Shown here: piece after piece, positions 1 to 11,019 of the stretch | Layout of the letters: every line of letters starts with the position of its first letter | Numbering within the stretch: the stretch's first letter is position 1 | Notes under the pieces: generated by a model | Told to the model about the DNA's origin: nothing | Database searches by the model: none | What the model saw: the letters and a program-made list of their open reading frames with translations, nothing else | Translations under genes and position numbers: made by a program | Assembly: GCA_963920575.1 (NCBI GenBank) | Contig: OY986966.1 | Coordinates: forward strand, 25,387,717 to 25,451,716 | Length of the DNA stretch: 64,000 nt | Source of the DNA: Narthecium ossifragum | Lineage: Eukaryota > Streptophyta > Magnoliopsida > Dioscoreales > Nartheciaceae | Direction: 5' to 3'

Positions 1-555
1 TCTTTGACATGCATCACAAATCTTGTCTTTCTCGAATTTGATCTTGGGAAGTCCAAGAACAAGGTCTTTTCGAGAGAGTTTGGAAATTAAATCCATGTGA
101 GCATGTCCAAGTCTTCTATGCCATAACCATGAATTATCATTTAAAGCACTAAGACATAGATCATCATGACAAACAAGATCATTTAGATAAAATGTGTATA
201 CATTACCATCACGATGACATACTAGCAAGATTTTATCACTAAGAGCATTCTTAACATAGCATTTTGAATCTTCAAAAATAACTTTGTTACCTCTATCACA
301 TAATTGACTAATGCTAAGCAAGTTATGTTTCAAACCTTCAACTAAGAGAACATTTTCAATAATAATGGAAGAGGTTTTACCAATATTGCCAATGCCAATA
401 ATTTTTCCTTTTCCATTATCTCCAAAAGTCACCATTCCTCCATCTTTAGATTGAAGGGTTGAGAACATGCTCCTTTCACCCATCATATGTCTTGAGCATC
501 CACTATCAAGGTACCATCTTTTAGCCTTTGAGTTGGTCTTGATCTTGGATCCCAT
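1..555 (-). pseudogene. copia pol, protease and GAG-pre-integrase part, runs off the window
   Basis: The frame is open from 555 to base 1. It holds the aspartic protease signature LDSGCSRHM near 490-515, the protease body (GKGKIIGIGNIG and LKHNLLSISQL follow), and then the GAG-pre-integrase motif WHRRLGHAHMDLISKLS ending in the first Cys residues of the integrase HHCC zinc site (CDACQ). It is out of frame with gag by two bases and separated from it by a stop. Either a programmed shift once existed or the copy is damaged; damage is likelier given the stop in gag. Confidence 0.8.
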
Positions 556-575
556 GCAATCCTACAAATAGGAGA

Positions 576-2324
576 TCAAACCTTGATTTTTGGTACCCAA
601 ATCTTTTTGGGTCCATTTGCATTAGTACTATGCATAAGAGAAGAAGATGAATATCTAGGTGACCAGATTTTCTTAGTATTAGCATTCTTCATGAGATAGC
701 AACTAGGTGCAATGTGACCTACTTTGCAACAATAATGACAAGTAGGTGCTTGTGTTACCTTAGGAGGATGAGAAGAAGCTTTAACAAAGTTAGTCTTCTT
801 TTGGTTGTTCACCTTCCTAGGGTTGTAGCCAATTCCTTCCTTGTTCAAGGAGTTCCTTTGGCTATCAAGGATCTCATCGAGCTTATCTCTACTCTTCACA
901 AATTTAGCTATAGTGATTTTTAGGTCATTAACCTCTAGAGTGAGATCTCTCTTGGATTTCCTCAAAAAGATAAGTTCCCTTTGCATATCATAGTTTGTGT
1001 TCTTCAATATGGTGAGCTCATATTGAGTGTTCTTGAGTTCATCCTTAGGTGTGTCATTTGTGTCACTAGACTTGTTCTCTAGCATCCATTTATTTTCTTT
1101 TTCTAAAGTCCCAATTCTATGCATGGCATCTACTTTTTCTTCATTTACTTTCTTCAAGTCCTTATAAGTAGCATAGTGTTTCTTTTTAAGGACTTTGAAA
1201 TCATTAGCTAAAGCATGATAAGCATCAAAAAGTTCTTCAAATGCAAGCTCATCCTCTACCTCATTTTCTTCTTTTTCCTCATCTCCATGTGCCATTAAGC
1301 ATATGTTGGCTACCTCTTGTTCTTCTTCATCGGATGAAGTCTCCACATCGCTTTCTCCCCAAGTAGCCACCATTGCCTTCCTACTATTGAACTCCTTCCT
1401 TAAAGGCTTCTTGAGTTGAGGGCAATCGGACTTGTAGTGTCCGGGTTTTCTACACTCATAACATATTATTTCATTTGAGTTAGAAGAAGTAGGATTGTAT
1501 TTTTCACCTTTGGAGAATTTCTTCTTGAAGAATTTCTTTCCTCCTTGGCGTTTGAAGATCTTTTGTATTCTTCTTGATATCATCGCCAACTCCTCATCGT
1601 CATCTCCATCACTTGAATCGGATGAGTCTTTGCTAGATGACTTGAAGGCAACCGTCTTCTTCTTTTTGTCTCCCTCTTCGTTGCTCCTCTTCAAGTTCAT
1701 CTCATAGGTCATGAGGGAACCCATAAGCTCATCTAGTAGCAGTTTGAATAGATCCTTGGCTTCTTAGATCACTGTCACTTTAGGATCCCAAGACTTAGGT
1801 AGACACCTAAGAATCTTCCTCACAACCTCATCGTTAGCATAAATTCTTCCAAGAGATTCAAGCATATTTAATATGTTAGTAAAACGTGTAAACATCTCAC
1901 TAATAGTTTCATCATTCTTCATGCAAAATAGTTCATACTCATGTACTAGCATACTTATTTTTGAGTCTTTAACCCGGCTAGTTCCCTCATATGTAACCTC
2001 AAGTTTGTCCCATATCTCCTTTGCTAATTTGCATGTGGAGACCCTATTGAATTCACTAGGGCTAAGAGCACAAAATAGAAAGCTTTTGGCCTTGGCATTA
2101 GTTTGAAGGTTTTTGAGGTCAATTGGGGTGTTGTCACTCTTTGTCTTTGGGACATCTTTCCCATCAACAATTTTGGTAGGGATATAAGGTCCATCCTCTA
2201 TTACCAACCATGCCTCATAGTCCATGGATTGAACAAAAATTTCCATTTTTGTTTTCCAGTAATTGTAGTTTGAACCATTGAAGTAGGGTGGCCTATTGGT
2301 AGCTTGTCCCTCTATATTTTCCAT
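576..2324 (-). pseudogene. copia gag polyprotein, broken by one in-frame stop
   Basis: The start (MENIEGQ...) lies about 50 bases inside the primer site, as usual for copia. Residues 1-186 form the UBN2/retrotransposon Gag domain (YFNGSNYNYWKTKM near the N-terminus, then an IWDKLEVTYEG motif). A TAA at 1764-1766 interrupts the frame, which continues in register. The second half is rich in K, E and D and has two CCHC zinc knuckles (CYECRKPGHYKSDC and CHYCCKVGHIAPSC) flanking a long likely coiled coil. The whole frame would give about 581 residues. It ends at TGA 576-578, and protease continues in another frame. Probably not functional. Confidence 0.85.
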
Positions 2325-2374
2325 CTCTAGATAGGATCCTCTAAGGGTTGTTACACCACTAAATTAGAGACCTA

Positions 2375-2386
2375 GCTCTGATACCA
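2375..2386 (-). other. Primer-binding site, initiator tRNA-Met type
   Basis: On the minus strand the sequence is TGGTATCAGAGC, the usual copia primer site for initiator tRNA-Met, placed two bases inside the LTR end. It fixes the LTR boundary and the direction of the element. Confidence 0.85.
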
Positions 2387-2388
2387 AT

Positions 2389-3274
2389 TGAAGGTCCAAG
2401 AGGGGGGGGTGAATTGGACTCTTTTCGAAAAACTAGATTGATGGAAAATTCAGATAGAAAAAGATCTAACAGCTTGAATGCTTGTAAACGAAATGAACCT
2501 TAGCTACAACAGCATGCAAGAATTAAATGAAGGAGAGGGTTAGAGAGATAACACCGTTTTATATTGGTTCGACCCAACTCTTGGTCTACGTCCACTTCTC
2601 TCAAGGCTCTATTTGAGGTTCCACTACTTGCAAATTCTTTACAAGCTTTTCCTCCAAGCTTCCTGGTGCTTGGTGACCTTACAATCACAGCCACTTGCTG
2701 TTGAACAACTCTCAAGATACTTCTTCACACTTGAAGAAGGTTTACAAAGGTTTTAGCTCAAGGAGAATAAGTAGAAATCTTTCCTAGAACTTGCTCAAAT
2801 GATCTCAATAATAGTGATGAAAGTTCTTGCAAGTTTACATCAAGGAAGTACTTATAGATGGGCTTCAACCAGCTCAACAAGGAGGTCCAACGGCTCTCTA
2901 CAACTCTCCAATGGCTAGTTTTTTACTCTGCGCATTGCTGACGGTCGATCCGTCCATCGTCCGTCACTCTCACGGTCGACCGTGACATCGACAGTCACAT
3001 CGTCCGTGAGCCTCTGTTAAGAAAAATGCTTCCGACGGTCGATGCACCGATCGACCGTCGCGTCAATACGCATATATCCAAGTATGATGCATTCATCACG
3101 GTCGATCCATGGATCGACCGTCAAATTCCCACGGTCGATCCTTGCATCGACCGTCAGTACAAAATCACTTAAATATTGAATTTAAGATTTCCAATTAAAG
3201 GGGTAATAAATGTTAAACACATATTTTATCATTTAATGTATATTGGCATCATCAAAACAAGGTTAGGATCAACA
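2389..3274 (-). repeat. 5' LTR of the copia element
   Basis: The 886-bp LTR has TG...CA ends. In element orientation it starts TGTTGATCCTAACC at 3274 and ends two bases before the primer-binding site. Between about 2938 and 3165 it contains repeated inverted copies of ACGGTCGAT...ATCGACCGT. The partner LTR is outside the window, so identity between the LTRs, and hence insertion age, cannot be judged. Confidence 0.75.
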
Positions 3275-3642
3275 GTTTCCATGCTGCCCATGGCTTGGTG
3301 TGCTGCACCGCGCCATGGCCTAGGCCGTGGCCCGTGTCAACTCCGGCTGACGCGCACCATGGCCCATGTCAGGGCCCTGACAGGTGGGGGGGGGGGGGGT
3401 TGGGTTTGGGAGGGCTGGATATATATATAGAAATATATAAGAGTATTGTAGTCTTTTCTGCTCTATAGTGGTATTAAAACACTTAATGTCTTCTATAGGG
3501 AACCAAATGACAAGTTAGTCCCTAATGACTAACAAATCTCCCTTAGGTTTACACCTAAATGATATAAGACTTGTACCCTCCGGTGTGGGATTCACATGTT
3601 CGAGTACTTTGACAATTGAGGCGTAATATCTGTTTAGGTTTA
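3275..3642. other. Sequence between copia LTR and Harbinger element, no gene
   Basis: A GC-rich stretch with CCATGGCC-type palindromes, a run of about 14 G near 3387-3400 and a short TATA-rich piece. No conserved coding sequence is visible. The last three bases (TTA 3640-3642) are the target duplication of the next element. Confidence 0.5.
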
Positions 3643-3879
3643 GGGCATGTTTGTTTCCCTGGAAACAGGCCATTCCAGGCTGGAATGGAATGTAATAGTC
3701 GCTGGAATTATTTTCCAGCTGTTTGTTTCGTTGGAACCGAATTCATTTTATGCGAATATGCTTTCCAAGATGCTTTTTTTCCAAGCTTTGTTTCCGGCCC
3801 AAAAAGAGCCGGAATGAAATTCTAGCGGTCGCTGGACTCAAGTTTCCAGCGACCGATGGAAATATGATTCCATCAGTCG

Positions 3880-4370
3880 CGAGTCTCGCGACCTTTCGTC
3901 ACTCTCCCCCTCCCCCCCCCCGATCTCTCCCAAGCCTCTCTCTCGCGACGCCTAGGGTTTCTGCCGCCCATCGAAAGCCGCCAAGCGTTCGTGAGACCTA
4001 GCGCCTCTCCTCCGACCCATCCCCTCTCCTCCAGTTCATCGTGGCCGCTAGGGTTTCCGGCGCCCCTTTCGATGTCTCTGAAGTGACTCATCTTCCCCTC
4101 CACGAACGCGACTTCTTCCTCGTGGCCAGATCTCCTCTCGGATCTTCAGATCTAAAGTGACGGCTTGGGTTTAGGGCCTTGAGGTGCATCCCAAACCTCG
4201 GATCAACGGATCTAGGTCACGGCCTAGGGTTTCTGCCGCCCACCCAAATCCTCCAATCTTTCGGATCTACACCGGAAACGTTTGCCTGAAGAGGTGACTT
4301 CGGATCCGCTGTCTCCTCTCTCCCTGATCCCCTTTCTTCTCTATTTTCTTCATTTTTTGCCCAGATTTTG
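3880..4370 (+). promoter_or_regulatory. Leader of the Harbinger element, resembling a plant 5' UTR
   Basis: A C/T-rich, GC-rich stretch with several CTAGGGTTT boxes (about 3951, 4048, 4224). The phrase CCTAGGGTTTCTGCCGCCCA occurs twice. Such telo-box plus pyrimidine-rich leaders are typical of plant housekeeping genes. It is followed by about 1.4 kb of T-rich, intron-like DNA ending in TTCTAG directly before the transposase ATG at 5832. I infer a noncoding first exon plus a leader intron. Transcription start is not determined. Confidence 0.45.
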
Positions 4371-4740
4371 AATGGTTTTGGAGATTTGGGTTTTCCACTT
4401 CGTATTCTCGCGATTGATCCCCTTTCTTCTCTTCGTAGATCCTGGATGTACATCGTATGAGCTAATCCCCATAGTTGTGGTTTTTTTTTCTTTTCCATTC
4501 ATTTTTTTCCCAGTTTCGCATATTTGGGTTTTCCAAATCATATTCCCGCGACTGATCCCCTTTCTTCTCTTGGTAGATCTCGGTTCTACATTGTATGTCC
4601 TGATCCTCATATTTGTGAATTTTTGTTGTTTTCCATTCATTTATTTTTCCCAGATTTTGAATGGTGTTGTATAGTTGGGTTTGGAAGTTCATATTCGCGC
4701 GACTGATCCCCATAGTTGTCTGATTTGATCTTATTTTAGT

Positions 4741-5440
4741 TGAGGTCTGTGATATGTTGCCTTTGTTGTTAGTTCTTGTCTTTTGGTATGATTTCAGTTC
4801 TACATTGTATGATCTGATCCCCATAGTTGTGGTTGTTTTCTGGTTTCCCTGCATTTATTTTTCCCAGATCTCATCTGGTATTGCATATGTGAGCCTCCCA
4901 CTTCGTATTGCGAATGATCCCCTAGTTCATTGCTCTACATTTCGGTTTTCAATGGAGGTCTTCGTATTTCCATATTGTAGCTGAGGATTTTGTCTGATTT
5001 GATCTTATTTCAGTTGAGGTCTGTGATATGTTGCCCTTGTTGTTAGTTCTTGTCTTTTGGTATGATTTCAGTTTTACATTGTATGATCTGATCCCCATAG
5101 TTGTGGCTGTTTTCTGGTTTCCCTGCATTTATTTTTCTCAGATCTCATCTGGTATTGCATATGTGAGCTTCCCACTTCGTATTGCGACTGATCCCCTAGT
5201 TCATTGCTCTACATTTCGGTTTTCAATGGAGGTCTTCGTATTTCCATATTGCAGCTGAGGATTTTGTCTGATTTGATCTTATTTCAGTTGAGGTCTGTGA
5301 TATGTTGTCCTTGTTGTTAGTTGCTGTCTTTTGGTATGATTTCAGTTGAGGTCTGTGATATGTTGCCATTGTTGTTAGTTGTTGTCTTTTGGTATGATTT
5401 CAGTTGAGGTCTGTGATATGTTGCTGTTTTTAGTTTAGGT
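4741..5440 (+). repeat. 274-bp tandem duplication followed by 58-bp repeats in leader intron
   Basis: Two copies of a 274-bp unit (about 4741-5014 and 5015-5288) differ at only a few bases. They are followed by partial repeats of about 58 bp beginning TTGAGGTCTGTGATATGTTG. The T-rich, A-poor sense strand matches plant intron composition, so the array probably lies in the leader intron of the transposase transcript. Confidence 0.8.
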
Positions 5441-5831
5441 CTCCTAGCATGAGATCTTCTAGTGTGATTTTGTCTGGTTGTTATCCTTTTTACTGTGTAT
5501 TATATGCTGTTGGATTGCTACAAATTGCTATTACATGCTATTGTTGAAACATCAATACTTATCTTCTTAATTGCTGCGTATTAGATGCTATTGTTGAAAC
5601 ATCAATAGTGATCTTGTTAATTTCTGCCTATTACATGCTTTAAGACTGTTTTCGTGACTTGGATGTTTTTTTAACAGCAGCACCTATTACTGTCTATTAT
5701 ATATCCACATGAAATGTCAAAAAACGTCTCTCTCTCTCCTATACCTACTCTTTGTGTTTTGGAGTGTTGATTATGTCAAACGCTAAGTGTAGCTATTATC
5801 GTTCGTGTTTTGGCATTTTCCCTTGTTCTAG

Positions 5832-8800
5832 ATGGACAATGGTGACGAACAGTATCAAAGGCTAGCGGTATTATGGGCTGTCTACGCAGTTATAGTCTCG
5901 ATCGTGCACCGCTATTATCTAGAGTCAGGCACCCGTGTCGTGGCAATGCCGCGGGAGTCTCGTGATGAGGCACGGAGACGGCATATGTGTCGCGCCCCGA
6001 CCCGCGAAAGCCCAACCGGGCCAGGCGACGCGAACCGGAACCTAACAAACGCGGAAAAACAAGCTGACGAGGGTTCCCTCTAACCTATTGGTCTCTCTAG
6101 CAATTCTCCAAAAGCATCCCCAAAATTAAAAGACAATATAATAAGGAAGCCTCGAACCACAGGTTTAAAACTCAAAAGTATTTAATATACAAAAACCTCG
6201 GAGAGGGGGGGAAATTCAAATACAACATCACTCCCGTAAGAGACTAACTAACATAAGGATAAAAACTGTAAAGGATCACCACCTCTCAGACTCCACCTAG
6301 CGCCGCCGCACCGCCAGCCAACTGCCCGGTAGGGGCCACAGAAGAGGAACTGACGCCTGCACCTGCAAAACGCAGCCCGGGTAGGAGTGAGCACTAAGCT
6401 CAGTACGGATCTACACTACGACACACAAAAGGAAGAGGGAAACGCAACAGTGTCGCCCTCAAGTAGGACCTGGGTGTATACAGGGGTCCCATAACCCCAC
6501 CGCGTGTCCCTAGTGCCCAGGAGCAGCACTCAGTAGCAGGAACAACACTGGCGACAGCAACTGCAGGAACTCGACACTGCAGGGTCAGCACAGTGGGACA
6601 CCGGCTACACCTCAACATCCGGCTCAAGGCCGACACGACCTCTACAACCATCAAGTATCCAGTGAACCAGTTATCTAAGCCTATCATTGAATTTGACTGG
6701 ACACTACAATTCAAACCGGGTCCAAGCTACCCAACCCCGGTCCTAGGGCTAAGTCCGAGCTTCCAGCCTCGGGACGGCGACCCAAAGATCACCCACGCCC
6801 TAACCAATGCAACTAATGCACACAACAAAAATGCATGCTATGACATACACAGATAATAGAAAAGGCATGCAACAGTATGTCAAGTATCATATAAGTCTAC
6901 TGGATCGCTGCAACGGTACGACCAACCGCTGCCAGCCGATCCGCAGTGGGTCCCGGCATTACGACGGTACCGCGACCGTCAACCGCGGACTCCTGCAACG
7001 GGAAGCAACCCCGAAAACCGTGATGAACAAAACACAATATAATATTATATTCCGAAATATAATATTATATTCAAAAACACCCAAAGCCTCTACTTAGGGG
7101 TTAATTGATCCCGTCGATCCGACGTCCACACGACGTCGGATTCAAGATCCAACTTAGCCACCAGTAGGTGTATATACCAGGATTATCATATCCAAATTTA
7201 ATAATCATCCAACGGTTGGATTAACGGTAAAACGCTAATCAAAATCGCTAAACAAACTAACTTACCCATTAATTGCTGCAACGCAGCCCTTCAGCAAACA
7301 ATTCATAACAAATCGTAGATAAATCGGAAAAATACGAAACAAGATGGAATGGAAAGCTAACGAGTAGAGCTACAACTCTTATGTTTATTAAAAGCCAAGA
7401 TCATGTACTCGCCTGCCCGAAAACTCTCCGCAAGCCGGCTGTTTCTCAAGAACAGCAGAAAACCAGAAATCCGAGACTAATCTTGCATAAAACCTACTCA
7501 AATCTCAACGGATTAACATGAAACTTATAAAAGTTATTCTACAAGGCATAAGGAATCCATCAAAGTAAGGATCAACAAGATCCAACGGCTAGATCTCAAG
7601 AAAACCCGAAAAGAACACAGTACGTATAACCCTACCTAGCTGCGCTTTCCTTGGCTGATTCCCCGCGATTTGATCACCAACAAGCCTCCAAATCTCTTCA
7701 GAGATCTTCCTCTCGTTGTCACGAATCCAACGAGCCTTAGAACGCCGGAAAAGATGGCCGGAGGAGGGAGAACGGAGGAGATGAAGGAGGCTGCCAGAAA
7801 CAGGGCAAAGAACAGAGCTCTCGGGAGAAGAAGAAAAGAGGAAGAAGAAAGAGAGGAGAAGGAGGAAGAGGAGGGGAAGAAAAGAGGGGAAAGGGGGAGG
7901 GGAAAGCCGGGAAAAGGGGAAGAAAGGTGAAGGAAGGGGAGGGGAAGTCTTCCCCTCTCTGACACGATAGAACGACGGCCGTCGGTGGCCGTCCTCGCGA
8001 AGCAGAAAAGCCACCGACGCGATTCTGATCGGTCGTTCCAAGGAGCGATCGATCATTCTCGCCCCGGGTCAAAACCAACCGACTCGCTCATGAGTCCGAT
8101 TGATCGTTCCAAGGAGCGATCGATCACTCAAGGGTCGTCAGCTGCTCAACGGCAAGCTTTCGCGCGCCCGAGCTGGGATCTTCCGATCTCGAGTCCACCT
8201 AGCCATTCTAAACAGACACTAACACATACAAGGCCAGTGTCTGCACACGCGGGTGTGAAACAAACCAACAAGCCGCAATTTACCAAATTGCCCTTGCGGT
8301 CTACAACGAGCCACAGGAGTAGAGGGGCAGGTCCTCACAATATGGCTAGGATCCGAATGCCTGGGTCAGATTATTGTGTCGCCTATATCCGCATGGATGT
8401 AGACGCACTAGACGAATTGGCACGCCTTATGAGACAGCGTAATCTACTTACGGATACTGATCAGATTAAGATCGAAGAAGAACTGTGTATCTTTCTACAC
8501 ATTGTCGGTCACAACACAAAAAATCGTGTTATGCGGGCGGAATTTCTTCTATCGGGTGAGACAATCAGCCGCTATTTCATTGCGGTCTTGAAGGCGATAT
8601 GCGGTATTCGTGACCTTTACATGTAGCAAGCAGGGTCGAACACACCCCCAGAAATCCTAGGAAGCCCTTTATACTACCCTTACTTTAAGGTACACCAACA
8701 TGCATTGACACTGATTTTTAAAATTCACCTCCATTTGCACACGTTACGATGACATTCTTCCTTGTCACACATGTAGAACTGCATCGGCCTTATAGACGGT

Positions 8801-9504
8801 ACGCACATAGATGCCACCGTTCCAGCGGACATAGCAATACGGTTTCGAGGGTGGAAAGGAGTGACACAGAATGTGCTGGCCGCTTGTACACCCAATCTTC
8901 GATTCACCTATGTACTTGCTGGATGGGAGGGTTCAGCCAACGATTACACCGTCCTAAAGGACGCTCTTTCACGCCCACCAGATAGTAGGTTAAAGACAAT
9001 TGAAGGTATATGTTTTCGTGCACCGGTTGATTAAGACCTGATGAAATAACTCCTACGTCGCGCATTGACACTTGATTAAACTTTCACCTTATAGGCAAAT
9101 ACTACCTTGTGGACGCGGGTTACCCCACGAGCCCCGGTTTCATTGCTCCGTATAGGGGTGTGAGATATCACTTGAAAGAGTTCTCGCCGAGCAATGGCCC
9201 AAATGACAAGTACGAACTGTTCAATCTTCGTCACTCGTCTCTTAGATCTAAAATTGAACGAGCTTTTGGCCTGCTCAAGAACCGGTTCAAGATCATTGCA
9301 TCGCATCCATTTTTCCCTTTTAAGACGCAAGTTGCGATTGTGCACGCATGTTGCATCATTCACAACTTCATTTTGACTGTGGATCCAGCTGACCCGTTAA
9401 TGGATGTCGATGTACCCCTGGATGACGAACCGGGGAATACCCAAACACGGAATGCTAGGGAGCAGCAAGAAGAGCGGGGTGTATGGCTCGATATTCGTGA
9501 ATAA
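5832..9504 (+). pseudogene. PIF/Harbinger DDE transposase, interrupted by solo LTR and one stop
   Basis: Coding blocks are 5832-5987, 8345-8689, 8777-9005 and 9095-9504, joined by GT-AG introns and total 1140 bases (379 codons plus stop). The first two blocks are one exon split by the nested LTR, and the frame is unbroken when the LTR and one target copy are ignored. The DDE_Tnp_4 catalytic triad is visible: Asp174 in IDGTHI, Asp250 in VDAGY and Glu298 in IERAFG, giving 47 residues between the second Asp and Glu, as in this superfamily. A TAG at 8624-8626 interrupts the segment before a conserved TPPEIL motif. The LTR and this stop are the only breaks I see. It cuts and pastes the element together with the Myb-like partner in known relatives; this copy is probably inactive. 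Confidence 0.87.
5988..8339. mobile_element. Solo LTR nested in the transposase exon
   Basis: A 2352-bp block starts TGTCGCGCCCCG and ends GGTCCTCACA, with identical 5-bp target duplications ATATG at 5983-5987 and 8340-8344. No primer site, gag or pol is present, so this is a single LTR left by recombination. Length and ends fit a Ty3/gypsy LTR; the GGGTCGGGGCGCGACA-like end read on the minus strand hints that the original element pointed that way. Open frames inside it (for example around 7600-8080) are low-complexity and not credible genes. It inserted after the Harbinger element settled here. Confidence 0.85.
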
Positions 9505-9698
9505 ATCGCGCAACAAATGTGGGATAATTACGAGCCCAATCGCTAGATCAGCAATTGTTAATGTGCTTTCTCATGTGACATTTGCAAGAATGATTGTAAT
9601 ATGATTGTACCCGTACACATTAAATTCCGTAACTTTGTGACAGTACCAGTTGTCGTGCTTTAGCTTGTTTGCACGTGTTGATATTTCTAATTTCAGAC

Positions 9699-10799
9699 AT
9701 GGATCAGTCTCAATCTCAATCCAGTACCCCCACCTCACAAACGGTTCTCAAGACCTCACGTCGGTCCGGTTCTTCAAACTACAAGTGGACGGAGCCTACT
9801 TTGAGATATATGCTGGAATATATGGCGGAAGTTGCCAGATCCAAGCCCAGCACTGACAAGGGGTATAAGCAAACCCATTACGTGGCTGCGACAGATCATT
9901 GCAATAAACTTCTTGGGTCGAACGAGATAAGAGCCGAAAATGTGTGTAATGACATTACTTATCAACGCTCTAGGTGCGCTGATATCAAGAAGATCCTAAA
10001 GTTGAGCGGCGCAGGGTGGGATGATGATCTTCAAATGCTAACATTGCCTACCCAAGTAGCAGCCGATCTCATCGCGGTGTGTTCTCTATACTTAAATCCG
10101 TAAATGAATATTAGGATCGTAACCTCCATTTGTATACTCAAAGTTGAATGTCTGCTGGCTTTATAGTCCAAACCGAGCTACAGCAAATATCTCAACAAGC
10201 CAATACCTCACCTGGATCTGATCATGACTATTTGTGGGGAGGAAATGGCCACCGGGGAATATGCCACAGCTGCGACTGGTCAGTTCATCCCTAATGAGTT
10301 CATCCCTGATGAGGTCATCAACCTAGAGGATGATGGCTCGTCCCTCCCACAGGCCCCCTATATGGCCGAGGGGGATGTCCCTGATACGCCTACCACCCCC
10401 GCGACGGCTACCACCCCTGCTACGGCTGCTGTCCCCGTGACATCTGCGTCTGCTATGAGCACGGCGATGCATAGTTCCTCGCGTATGCCTGCTACATCTT
10501 CTAGCAAGAGGCAGAGGAAGGCGGATCGTAATCGTGATGAGATCGTGACCGCTATGCGATTCATTGGCGAGCAGATTGGGAGTATGACTAATCAGCTTGG
10601 GGGTATGAGTTTTACCCAAGATCTTTTAGCTGCGGTCAAGGAGATGAAGGGCGAGGGCGATGAAGCTTATACTGACGTCCAGCTTGCGACGATATTTGAC
10701 TATTTGCTCGAGAATGATAAGCTGGGCAAAGGGTTCGTGCTCAAGGACGCCGCATTCCGTAAGATATGGATGGATCAATTCCCTGCTAGGCAAATGTAG
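9699..10799 (+). CDS. Harbinger ORF, Myb/SANT-like DNA-binding protein
   Basis: Two exons, 9699-10076 and 10167-10799, joined in phase 0, encode 336 residues. An acceptor (TTTCAG) lies three bases before the ATG, suggesting a spliced leader. Residues 25-120 contain a Myb_DNA-bind_3 type domain beginning YKWTEPTLRYMLEYMAEVA, followed by the conserved block SYSKYLNKPIPHLDLIMTIC at the start of exon 2. The middle is rich in T, A and P (linker). A C-terminal helical part (EIVTAMRFIGEQIG) resembles the tail of plant Myb/SANT-like proteins. In Harbinger and Pong elements this partner is needed for nuclear import and terminal-repeat binding of the transposase. The frame is intact. Confidence 0.83.
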
Positions 10800-11019
10800 A
10801 CTGTTTGTCGTAATGACACTGTGGTTAAAAACATTATAATCCCTATCTTTGTTTACATCATGTTGCTTCTAACTAGGATGGTATTTTGAACACCCGCTTT
10901 GTTTAGATCCCTATTTTGAACACTATGTTTTGATAACACCCGCTTGGGCTGTTGCTATGATGTTTTTAACTTGTCTTGAACACCCGCTTACTTTGCTATG
11001 ATGTTTCTAATATGTTAGA

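Larger units (their letters stand above)
1..3274 (-). mobile_element. Ty1/copia retrotransposon, 5' part, degenerate, cut by window edge
   Basis: Reading on the minus strand, the order is 5' LTR (2389-3274), a primer-binding site complementary to initiator tRNA-Met (2375-2386), gag (2324-576), then protease and GAG-pre-integrase (555-1). Integrase, reverse transcriptase, RNase H and the 3' LTR lie beyond the window start. Two zinc knuckles and a long charged, coiled-coil-like Gag C-terminus are consistent with a SIRE-like lineage, but that is inference. An in-frame stop in gag and a frame change between gag and pol show that this copy is no longer autonomous. Confidence 0.88.

Noticed and set aside
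2938..3165. CRISPR-like repeat array
   Set aside because: Spacers and repeats are irregular, repeats are inverted rather than direct, and the array is inside a plant retrotransposon LTR.
7589..8078. Pro/Ser- and Arg/Glu-rich open frames on both strands
   Set aside because: Overlapping low-complexity frames within the solo LTR; no domain and no start context.
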